Positions 24,118-29,455 of a DNA stretch of 38,147 nt are shown piece after piece (the first letter of the stretch is position 1; every line of letters begins with the position of its first letter). The notes beneath the pieces are model-generated. The model did no database searches and had not been told where the DNA came from. It was given only the letters and a program-made list of their open reading frames with translations. Source of the stretch: a virus; IMG/VR virus record IMGVR_UViG_3300017737_000023, positions 1 to 38,147 of that record. One strand, 5' to 3'. A program made the translations under genes and the position numbers.

Positions 24118-24392
24118 TGAGCTTCCGGCCCGAAGCCTTCTTTTGCAATCAGAGCCATATCTACCCCTGAGGCAGGAGCTTCCGCGCTGTCATCAAAACT
24201 TGCCAGCCATTCACGCACAGAGTCGCCTGTAGGAGTGCCCTTTGGCCAACGGATAAATTTTAAAACTTCTTTTTGATCAACAAAACCCATTGAGCTAAAG
24301 CCTTTCAGTACGGTGTAACTAATAGGCGGTCCTTCGCGGTTTTTCTTACGCTCGATCCATAGTTGACCTGCGACAAATCGCTCTGACTTCAT
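24114..24392 (-). CDS. protein of unknown function, 92 aa, inverted between two + genes
   Basis: The start is taken at 24392 (MKSERFVAGQLWIERKKNRE), continuing ISYTVLKGFSSMGFVDQKEV, then FIRWPKGTPTGDSVREWLAS, with an acidic C-terminus. The longer open frame upstream is antisense to the next gene and is not used. The gene fits its gap exactly. Its stop shares the palindrome CTAG with the + gene on its right-to-left end, and its ATG shares CATG with the + gene at 24391. The sequence is balanced and protein-like (Trp, Gly and charged residues well spaced). I do not recognise a named family. Confidence 0.6.
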   Translation of the reverse strand: MKSERFVAGQLWIERKKNREGPPISYTVLKGFSSMGFVDQKEVLKFIRWPKGTPTGDSVREWLASFDDSAEAPASGVDMALIAKEGFGPEAH

Positions 24393-25146
24393 GCCTGAAA
24401 TACCTGAGATTGGGGTAGGACGTATTGAAATTACTGAGATACCTGTTTGGAGAAGCATCCCACCGCAGAGTATTCCATCAGAGCCACCAATCACATTGAT
24501 GCTTGGCTTTCCGATTGCGGATATACCTGGCTGCGTTGAGACAAGAAATACACAGCCTGGAAACGACAAGGCTTATGACAATGACCCAAAAGGCAATTTT
24601 ACGGTTTGCGATGGAACGATGCCATCGTTTCCGGCTGCGTTGGACTTTACGCCTGGCACGCTGACTTATTCACGAGCCAAGCCGCCAGCAATAAGCCCAG
24701 AGAAAAAACCGGCTGACAAGCAACCGGCTAAGTCCCCTTCGCCAGACGTTCCTCCAGCGTCTGACATTCCAAATGTAGAGGCAGAACTGCCATGTCCGCC
24801 ACCAGACGCAATACCTATAGGCGCAAAAAACAAGCAGCAGACTGCGGTTATTACTGGTTATAAGCTGATAAATGGAAAATGCGAAACACAATTCGACACG
24901 TTGGACCTACCAACAATTGTCGGCAATTATTTGCCTGGTGGTCCTGTCGTAATGACAACCGCAACGATTGCAGCAGTCGCAACTACAACAGCCATCATTG
25001 CCAAACCATTAGGCGATATTCTGCTGAAGGCGGTCAAGCCCATCGTTAAAAAGACGATCAAGAAAATTAAGGAGAAGCTGGGGAAAAAGGTTGCTGTTGA
25101 GTCGGATTGGCAACGGCGGAAGTTTCAACGGTCCTTGAAGAAGTAG
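24391..25146 (+). CDS. proline-rich membrane protein of cyanophage type, 251 aa
   Basis: The protein begins MPEIPEIGVGRIEITEIPVW and continues RSIPPQSIPSEPPITLMLG, then DIPGCVETRN. I recognise this as a protein widely present in T4-like and other marine cyanophages, of unknown function. Residues about 105-145 are Pro/Lys-rich (SPEKKPADKQPAKSPSPDVP). Residues about 185-210 form a hydrophobic span (VVMTTATIAAVATTTAIIA). The C-terminus is very basic (VKKTIKKIKEKLGKK). It may be a virion or envelope protein. Its last 80 bp overlap the 3' end of the convergent minus-strand gene. Its start codon overlaps that of the divergent gene. Confidence 0.75.
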   Translation: MPEIPEIGVGRIEITEIPVWRSIPPQSIPSEPPITLMLGFPIADIPGCVETRNTQPGNDKAYDNDPKGNFTVCDGTMPSFPAALDFTPGTLTYSRAKPPAISPEKKPADKQPAKSPSPDVPPASDIPNVEAELPCPPPDAIPIGAKNKQQTAVITGYKLINGKCETQFDTLDLPTIVGNYLPGGPVVMTTATIAAVATTTAIIAKPLGDILLKAVKPIVKKTIKKIKEKLGKKVAVESDWQRRKFQRSLKK

Positions 25147-25798
25147 GAATTGAGTGCTTGTGGGGCGGTAAGACACCTGGCGGATTAACTAAGACGACAT
25201 CAGCACAGATCTTGCTATACGGCGACTTGGGATGAAACATCACACCGTCTTTCATCAGGTCAGCGCAGTTACGCAACCTAGCTATTTCGTAATTCAGGCG
25301 TTTATCAGCAAGTGCAGCATCCATCAACTCAACTTGCTTTATTGCCGCTTTGCGACAAGTGCGGATATGGCTGCGATCTAGCGGGATTGAGATCTGCGCA
25401 GTAATGCCACCGTTGACGGAAAAGTTAGTTTTCTGGCCTGTTCTCATTGGCTTATGAAACAAGACGCGGCCTGGGTTGTCAGGTCTGCCATCTGGAAGGG
25501 GATTCCCTTCTGGGTCAAACGCACCAGTTACATCAATCGTGTCGTAGACCGGTTCGTTGTAATACCTTTCATACGGATCAGACCAACCAGTGGTTGAACT
25601 AAGGAAAGGGTTGATGTGGAGCGTTGCACCTTGGCACTGAACACCGTTGATAACGGATGCAAAAGTTTTGCTCGGTACTACCTGGACAGCCTGGTTTGTG
25701 ACTGAGCCACTACTGTTTGCGACTGGAGCGGCAGTGCTTGAAACCTGAGCGTTTACCGGACCAGCAAATAACAGCAACGCTGCTAAGACACGCTTCAT
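25067..25798 (-). CDS. secreted cyanophage protein, 243 aa
   Basis: A signal peptide (MKRVLAALLLFAGPVNAQ, cut after VNA) is followed by VSSTAAPVANSSGSVTNQAV, then GVQCQGATLHINPF. A Pro/Asp-rich middle (DPEGNPLPDGRPDNPGRVLF), a glycine-rich strand (NFSVNGGITAQISIPLDRSH), a helix with paired Cys and KDGVMFHPKSPYSKICADVV complete it. I recognise this layout as a conserved protein of T4-like marine cyanophages, function unknown. It is the last gene of a four-gene leftward operon with 4-nt ATGA overlaps. The final 80 bp overlap the + gene ending at 25146, so the two ends constrain each other. Confidence 0.75.
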   Translation of the reverse strand: MKRVLAALLLFAGPVNAQVSSTAAPVANSSGSVTNQAVQVVPSKTFASVINGVQCQGATLHINPFLSSTTGWSDPYERYYNEPVYDTIDVTGAFDPEGNPLPDGRPDNPGRVLFHKPMRTGQKTNFSVNGGITAQISIPLDRSHIRTCRKAAIKQVELMDAALADKRLNYEIARLRNCADLMKDGVMFHPKSPYSKICADVVLVNPPGVLPPHKHSIPTSSRTVETSAVANPTQQQPFSPASP

Positions 25799-26214
25799 TG
25801 GGTAAAGGTGCTGGTGGTCTCCGTAAGTGATTCGATGTCAGTTTCTCTATTTATTAGCGTGTGATTCATAAGTCCTGGTCCAGATAAAGTCTCAACTATG
25901 GAAAAAGCAGCACCCGGCTTAACGATGCTCCATGTTGGTCTAGATGCAGGATCGAGCCCAGTCCATCTGCTTGAAATACCGTTCAACGTATTGGCTGTTG
26001 TCGTCAAGCTTTGTGGAGCAAGACCTGCAGAAGACTCTATGTTTGTGCCGCTTGCTGTGTACTCATAACCCGTACGGTATTCGTAGGAGTTGATGACTTC
26101 GTTGACTTTAGAAGTTGTCCTTGTTGTACTGGAAAGTGTGCCTTGCTGAAAGTTAGGAACGATTGGTATGGCTGCCGCTGGAGCAGCCAAAAGCAACAAC
26201 AGCAGTATTCTCAT
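25795..26214 (-). CDS. secreted cyanophage protein, 139 aa
   Basis: A short signal peptide (MRILLLLLLAAPAAA) is followed by IPIVPNFQQGTLSSTTRTTS and then NEVINSYEYRTGYEYTASGT. The C-terminal half has PTWSIVKPGAAFSIVETLSG, then PGLMNHTLINRETDIESLTE and ends TSTFTQ. The starting IP(I)VPNF...G...S.T.T and the GPG...I.R.T.IES pattern are familiar from T4-like cyanophages. Mature protein is Thr/Ser-rich and beta-type. It overlaps both operon neighbours by ATGA. Its role is unknown, possibly in the virion or host periplasm. Confidence 0.75.
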   Translation of the reverse strand: MRILLLLLLAAPAAAIPIVPNFQQGTLSSTTRTTSKVNEVINSYEYRTGYEYTASGTNIESSAGLAPQSLTTTANTLNGISSRWTGLDPASRPTWSIVKPGAAFSIVETLSGPGLMNHTLINRETDIESLTETTSTFTQ

Positions 26215-26708
26215 CGAATAGTTAGCTCCTGAATAACTTGGCCAATTGCAGTCGTACCAGCACCGCCAGCGGTAATTGTTAGCGCACCATCAGTTGCAAT
26301 TGTGCCAGCCAAAGTGCCTGCTACACCGCCCGAAGTTGTAGTGTTGCTGCCAAAGATAGGCATAGCAGGTACTACGCCCGCCGTAACGGTTGTTGAAAGC
26401 ACGGTTGGAACGTCATCACCTTCTATGTACGACTCTGTATATGAAAAGCTGTCACCAGCAGTAGTAATACTGTAAGCACCAGGAGTGTACCCAAGAGCAG
26501 TGCCGGAAGTAAGTGTCCCCAAAGTAGGAGCAGTACCCAAAGTGACGTTAGAGCCAGATACTGCCACTGAAGACGGTACGCGCGTTGAGATTGATCCCGC
26601 TCCATCAACAGTTAGTGAGATTGAGGACTTAATAGCGTGCGTGATGTCCGCCGAAGCAGGACTTATCGCAAAAAACGTTAGACACGATACAAAGAGAAAA
26701 CGTCTCAT
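26211..26708 (-). CDS. secreted cyanophage protein, 165 aa
   Basis: A signal peptide (MRRFLFVSCLTFFAISPASA) is cleaved before DITHAIKSSISLTVDGAG. The mature protein is Ser/Thr/Gly-rich with SVAVSGSNVTLG, a YTPGAYSITTAGDSFSYTES segment with acidic EGDD, and a Gly/Ala-rich end that closes IGQVIQELTIR. The DITH.IKSS..LTVDGA start and the AGD.FSY.ES block are features I associate with conserved exported proteins of T4-like cyanophages. It is in a tight leftward operon (ATGA overlaps on both sides). Confidence 0.75.
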   Translation of the reverse strand: MRRFLFVSCLTFFAISPASADITHAIKSSISLTVDGAGSISTRVPSSVAVSGSNVTLGTAPTLGTLTSGTALGYTPGAYSITTAGDSFSYTESYIEGDDVPTVLSTTVTAGVVPAMPIFGSNTTTSGGVAGTLAGTIATDGALTITAGGAGTTAIGQVIQELTIR

Positions 26709-26974
26709 TTTGGTTTGGACGTAGGGGTTTGTTCAGCAATTGTAGGCTCTTCTTTCTTCTTGCCATTGGCGCGTTTGATGTTGACGCCTACGGAACTCAG
26801 CGTTCCTGTCAACAAGCTGGCGGGAAAAGTTGGGTCCATGGCTTTGACGTGGCCCAGGTAATTAAGGGTCAGCATCGCAATCGACCACGTAAGAACAGCG
26901 AGTTTTACAAAATCCGCCAACGGCGTTGATTCGGATTCCTGCTCCTGTTCTTGCTTAACCTGTTCTTCTGCCAT
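26705..26974 (-). CDS. small membrane protein, holin candidate, 89 aa
   Basis: It has an acidic N-terminus (MAEEQVKQEQEQESES). Residues 22-42 form a hydrophobic span (FVKLAVLTWSIAMLTLNYLG) and a weaker second hydrophobic stretch lies at about 50-65 (PASLLTGTLSSVGVNI). The C-terminus is Lys-rich. A short charged-end protein with one or two spans, first in an operon and beside a peptidase region, is compatible with a holin, but membrane topology alone cannot prove it. It diverges from the + gene at 26998 with only 23 nt between the two starts. Confidence 0.55.
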   Translation of the reverse strand: MAEEQVKQEQEQESESTPLADFVKLAVLTWSIAMLTLNYLGHVKAMDPTFPASLLTGTLSSVGVNIKRANGKKKEEPTIAEQTPTSKPK

Positions 26975-26997
26975 GATGAAACAACGCTATTGGTCGG

Positions 26998-27252
26998 ATG
27001 GTGGTTGAAATTTGGGCTGCTGTTGCTGGTGCGTCAATAGGCGTAGCCGCTTCTGGACTGAAAGGTGCCAACCGTGAAGGCCAGCATGGAAGGGATTCGT
27101 TGGTACGTCTGACCTCAGCTGTGGATAATTTAGCGAGCCGTATGGATGTGCTCCATGCGGATCTAAGGGTTAGGGACCAGGAGCTATTCGCTCGAATCTC
27201 AGACCTAGAGCAGAATGTTGCCAGGCTTGAGGGTCATCAAAACCGCGTCTAG
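26998..27252 (+). CDS. membrane-anchored coiled-coil protein, 84 aa (i-spanin-like?)
   Basis: The N-terminus (VVEIWAAVAGASIGVAASGL) forms a short hydrophobic span. After a basic Gly-rich turn, residues 35-84 make a heptad coiled coil (LTSAVDNLASRMDVLHADLR; ISDLEQNVARLEGHQ). A short anchor followed by a periplasmic coiled coil is the shape of inner-membrane spanins. Similar proteins recur in cyanophages beside the two genes that follow here. No lipoprotein partner is visible nearby, so the spanin idea stays tentative. Confidence 0.65.
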   Translation: MVVEIWAAVAGASIGVAASGLKGANREGQHGRDSLVRLTSAVDNLASRMDVLHADLRVRDQELFARISDLEQNVARLEGHQNRV

Positions 27253-27276
27253 TATTGCGGCAAATACAGTGCCGTC

Positions 27277-27450
27277 ATGGTGTTACTGCTAAAGCCAATC
27301 CTGTTTGGCTTCATCAAGTCAAAAGCCGTAAAACAGTTATTGCTGGATTGTCTGGTCAAGATCAGCGAGCAGACAGACAACCAGCTAGACGATGTGGCTT
27401 GTAAGTATGTCCGAGATCTACTGTTCCCCGAGGATCGCGTTGAGAAGTAA
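27277..27450 (+). CDS. small cyanophage protein, 57 aa
   Basis: ATG 27277 to TAA 27448-27450, with the peptidase start immediately after the stop. It begins MVLLLKPILFGFIKSKAVKQ, a partly hydrophobic amphipathic helix, followed by LLLDCLVKISEQTDNQLDDV and an end with FPEDRVEK. This order ('lkPil..f.KskavKqLl.dll....T.N.lDD') is a small family common in marine cyanophages. It may associate with membranes. A TACAGT -10-like element lies at 27265-27270, only 7 nt before the ATG. Confidence 0.75.
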   Translation: MVLLLKPILFGFIKSKAVKQLLLDCLVKISEQTDNQLDDVACKYVRDLLFPEDRVEK

Positions 27451-28170
27451 ATGTGGGTTTGGGCTGTAGTTGTGGGCTTGTTGTCACTCCTTCCGTTTTT
27501 TCAGTTCTTCAAAAAAGGCGATCCACACCAGCTGGCTGCTATTGCAGAGCTGGAACGTGCTATCGACCAAGACCTTCTCGATGATGAAGCTGAATGGTTT
27601 TCCATGTGGAAGACAAGCGGCATCCATCAAGAGGTCTATGGCGTCCCGTATTACAACCAACTAGATAGTCCTACTGGCTACGGCTATAGGGAGTGTTTTG
27701 ATGCAGCAAGCGCCATGATTGTGGCGTTCCACCGCAACGTAAAAAGCCAAGACGCTTATAGGCAAGTACGCCGTAAATACGGCGATACGACTGAGGTTCA
27801 CTCCCAAGTATCTGCAATGCGATCCCTGGGTCTTGACGCTGAGTTTCGCAAAAACGTAAGAGTCGAAGATATTGAAATTGAGATTGATGCGGGCAGGCCA
27901 ATTATGGTTGGCTGGCTTCATAGGGGTGATCTAACTAAAGGCAAACCAGCGGTATGCGACGGCAATGGTTGTGGGCATTGGAGCGTAATCATTGGCTATG
28001 ACAAGGATGATTTCATTGCTATGGATCCAATGGGCAAGCCAGACATGGAACATGGTGGCCATGACACCACAAAATCTGGTGAGTTAATCAAGATGTCGCG
28101 TCCTGCTTTCTACCAACGTTGGTCTATTGAAGGAGAAGCAAGCGGCTGGGCAGTATTTGTGGATCGATGA
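27451..28170 (+). CDS. C39-like cysteine peptidase, membrane-anchored; lysis enzyme candidate
   Basis: A 239-aa protein. Residues 2-20 form a hydrophobic anchor (WVWAVVVGLLSLLPFFQFF). The peptidase C39-like domain (about 62-235) has VPYYNQLDSP, then the nucleophile segment YRECFDAASAM (Cys82), the histidine in GCGHWSVIIGYD (His176) and an acidic partner in AMDPMGKPD (Asp192). All three catalytic residues of the papain-like fold are therefore present. In cyanophages that lack an ordinary lysozyme or amidase, this type of protein is a usual candidate for peptidoglycan peptide cleavage. No other muramidase is visible in the window. It starts right after the previous stop and overlaps the next gene as ATGA. 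Confidence 0.75.
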   Translation: MWVWAVVVGLLSLLPFFQFFKKGDPHQLAAIAELERAIDQDLLDDEAEWFSMWKTSGIHQEVYGVPYYNQLDSPTGYGYRECFDAASAMIVAFHRNVKSQDAYRQVRRKYGDTTEVHSQVSAMRSLGLDAEFRKNVRVEDIEIEIDAGRPIMVGWLHRGDLTKGKPAVCDGNGCGHWSVIIGYDKDDFIAMDPMGKPDMEHGGHDTTKSGELIKMSRPAFYQRWSIEGEASGWAVFVDR

Positions 28171-28376
28171 ACTGGGGTTATATCAGTGCGTTTTGGACGA
28201 CAGTCGTGATGAACTGTGTTCAACCCGTAAATTGGCAGGCTTGTTTACCAGTGCAGGACTGGTTGTTCCCGGCTATAGGTGATTACATACGGTTCAAGAC
28301 AGAGGAGCCCTATGCCTCCGAAAAACGAGCCATCCGAGCCATCAATGGAATGGATGCACATCACCCAAAGCCTTGA
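28167..28376 (+). CDS. small Trp-rich protein, 69 aa, unknown
   Basis: It starts inside ATGA with the peptidase stop. The N-terminal half is hydrophobic with several Trp (NWGYISAFWTTVVMNCVQPV; ACLPVQDWLFPAIGDY) and could lie on or in a membrane. The C-terminal half is charged. It overlaps the next gene (28312) in another frame. Tight coupling to the peptidase suggests a lysis accessory, but no family is recognised. Confidence 0.55.
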   Translation: MNWGYISAFWTTVVMNCVQPVNWQACLPVQDWLFPAIGDYIRFKTEEPYASEKRAIRAINGMDAHHPKP

Positions 28377-28560
28377 AGAAGAACTAACCCTGGAACGCAG
28401 CATCAGAGAAATCGAAGACTGCGAAAACATAGATGTGTTGTCACAGCTATGCGTTGCCATGGCACGTCAACAGTGGCATCAAGGAAAATTACTTAAACAG
28501 GCGGTTGGTCACATTGCTTTATTGGACGCCGTACTTTCCGGCTCAAAAGAGACTGCCTAA
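28312..28560 (+). CDS. small helical protein conserved in marine picocyanobacteria, 82 aa
   Basis: ATG 28312 is chosen because AGAGGAG lies about 5 nt upstream; a longer in-frame start at 28279 has none. After a Pro/Glu-rich start, residues 27-75 form two helices: SLEEELTLERSIREIEDCEN, then VLSQLCVAMARQQWHQGKLL and KQAVGHIALLDAV. The ELTLERSIREIE...WHQ.KLLKQAVG pattern resembles small hypothetical proteins of marine Synechococcus as I remember them, suggesting a host-shared gene. The LTLE...helix pair is also vaguely like NblA, the phycobilisome-degradation adaptor, but without convincing key residues. Its last 68 bp overlap a minus-strand gene. Confidence 0.6.
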   Translation: MPPKNEPSEPSMEWMHITQSLEEELTLERSIREIEDCENIDVLSQLCVAMARQQWHQGKLLKQAVGHIALLDAVLSGSKETA

Positions 28561-28690
28561 TAGCTTTTTCAAGTGTCGTTAGCTTCGGGTTTGACTCATG
28601 CAGCGTTTCCTTGGCCCGAGCTTTTGCAGCGTCGATATTGTCTTGCGGCCTTGTGCTCCAGCTACTTGCGGAGCAAGAGTTACTTGTCAT
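28493..28690 (-). CDS. small basic protein, 65 aa, unknown
   Basis: The start at 28690 has GGAGGT 8 nt upstream on the minus strand. It overlaps the stop of the preceding minus gene by 11 nt. Ser/Thr-rich at first (MTSNSCSASSWSTRP), then a basic helix (NIDAAKARAKETLHESNPKL; LEKAIRQSLLSRKVRRP). It converges with and overlaps the + gene ending at 28560. It would be the last gene of the long leftward replication operon. Reality depends mainly on the ribosome binding site. Confidence 0.45.
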   Translation of the reverse strand: MTSNSCSASSWSTRPQDNIDAAKARAKETLHESNPKLTTLEKAIRQSLLSRKVRRPIKQCDQPPV

Positions 28691-28889
28691 TTTCAAGTAC
28701 CTCCAGTAACTCTGCATCAATAAAAAACAGAGCTTTTAAATGCCGCGAAGCGTCTAACGCCATGTTTTTATTCCGGTAACTGCAAGCATCTTCTAAAAAC
28801 GGCGTAAACAAACAAACTTGTCTAGGATTTTTATAAAAAGCTGCCAAGTACAAAGGACCATGCTGGTGCGTTTTTAATATGTATCTCAT
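28680..28889 (-). CDS. small protein of unknown function, 69 aa
   Basis: The start at 28889 is 1 nt after the previous stop and has AAGG 7 nt upstream. It begins MRYILKTHQHGPLYLAAFYK, then LFTPFLEDACSYRNKNMALD, a helix with ASRHLKALFFIDAELLEVLE. A compact alpha/beta protein is likely. A longer upstream start (28973) would overlap the ribbon-helix-helix-like gene heavily and is less likely. No named family is recognised. Confidence 0.6.
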   Translation of the reverse strand: MRYILKTHQHGPLYLAAFYKNPRQVCLFTPFLEDACSYRNKNMALDASRHLKALFFIDAELLEVLENDK

Positions 28890-28890
28890 A

Positions 28891-29139
28891 TCAATCCTTT
28901 TGCTTGGAACGGCCTTCAACACGTTTACGAATAGATTGTCGCCACTCTGCTTGATCTTTAGCCATTGCTTCATTATACAAAGAAGCGGGAGTAGATCTTT
29001 TTAGTTCAGAGTAGATGGCTTCTCTTATCCAAGCTGTAGCTCTTTTGTCTTCTTTCGCTGCAGCTTCTTGAATCATTTCCGCTCGATGGGGATCTAACAA
29101 GATCTGAAAGTAAGTTTTATTGCCGTGCCGGAGGGCCAT
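28891..29139 (-). CDS. ribbon-helix-helix-like protein, 82 aa
   Basis: The protein begins MALRHGNKTYFQILLDPHRA, followed by EMIQEAAAKEDKRATAWIRE and AIYSELKRS. A strand (TYFQILLDP) followed by two helices, the second with 'ra.awIReAi...l', is the shape of ribbon-helix-helix DNA-binding dimers. The C-terminal half (AKDQAEWRQSIRKRVEGRSK) is basic. I associate this layout with small proteins of cyanophages and marine Synechococcus. A 7-bp dyad lies 12-37 nt upstream of its start, fitting autoregulation. Confidence 0.65.
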   Translation of the reverse strand: MALRHGNKTYFQILLDPHRAEMIQEAAAKEDKRATAWIREAIYSELKRSTPASLYNEAMAKDQAEWRQSIRKRVEGRSKQKD

Positions 29140-29150
29140 GTTGTTCAGAG

Positions 29151-29176
29151 TATTACAACTATACTACCATGTAATA
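29151..29176. promoter_or_regulatory. dyad TATTACA-N12-TGTAATA, operator candidate
   Basis: Perfect 7-bp arms at 29151-29157 and 29170-29176, 19 bp centre to centre. It lies just upstream of the ribbon-helix-helix-like gene (start 29139, minus strand) and covers the last codons of the preceding minus gene. On the minus strand TATAGT inside the spacer could be a -10. The arrangement suits repression of this gene by its own product. Confidence 0.5.
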
Positions 29177-29367
29177 GACGAATCGGTTTTCTTTTTCCAG
29201 GCGGTTGATTGAGCACGGCGAGCTTGAGCACGCTGGTTCGTACAGCCCGCCCGTACTTTTTTTGCTTCTTCTAAAAACATTGCAGCTCGCTGAAGATCAC
29301 CTGCAGTAGCGGTGCGAATAGCCTTGTTTAAGCGTTCCATTACTATTTGCCTTCCTGTAAGCGGCAT
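29164..29367 (-). CDS. small basic helical protein, 67 aa
   Basis: The start at 29367 (MPLTGRQIVMERLNKAIRTA) is supported by AGGAGG 6 nt upstream on the minus strand. It continues TAGDLQRAAMFLEEAKKVRA and ends with a basic, disordered-looking stretch. Two short helices are likely. It overlaps the small gene 29297-29455 in another frame by 71 bp. No family recognised. Confidence 0.6.
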   Translation of the reverse strand: MPLTGRQIVMERLNKAIRTATAGDLQRAAMFLEEAKKVRAGCTNQRAQARRAQSTAWKKKTDSSITW

Positions 29368-29455
29368 CCATAGCCTCCTGCAAATTCTTGTGATACATTA
29401 CCGTGCCTTTACAAGAAGAAAACCACCCCATGTCTGTGCAGTAAACGCTGATCAT
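29297..29455 (-). CDS. candidate microprotein coupled to the polymerase, 52 aa
   Basis: ATG at 29455 overlaps the polymerase TGA as TGATG, the pattern used for translational coupling. The frame reads MISVYCTDMGWFSSCKGTVM, then YHKNLQEAMDAAYRKANSNG and ends HRYCR. Three cysteines and a short strand-helix order could make a compact fold. It fills the otherwise empty 88 nt after the polymerase gene and runs into the next gene in a different frame. Confidence 0.45.
   Translation of the reverse strand: MISVYCTDMGWFSSCKGTVMYHKNLQEAMDAAYRKANSNGTLKQGYSHRYCR

Noticed and set aside
24393-24569. Longer start for the minus gene at 24114-24392
   Set aside because: The extra N-terminal residues are antisense to the conserved Pro-rich protein and read as low-quality Ile/Gly/Ser sequence; the start at 24392 gives a normal protein.
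27265-27270. TACAGT as a promoter for the 57-aa gene at 27277
   Set aside because: The ATG is only 7 nt after the hexamer, which would require a leaderless mRNA, and there is no -35; kept only as a remark.
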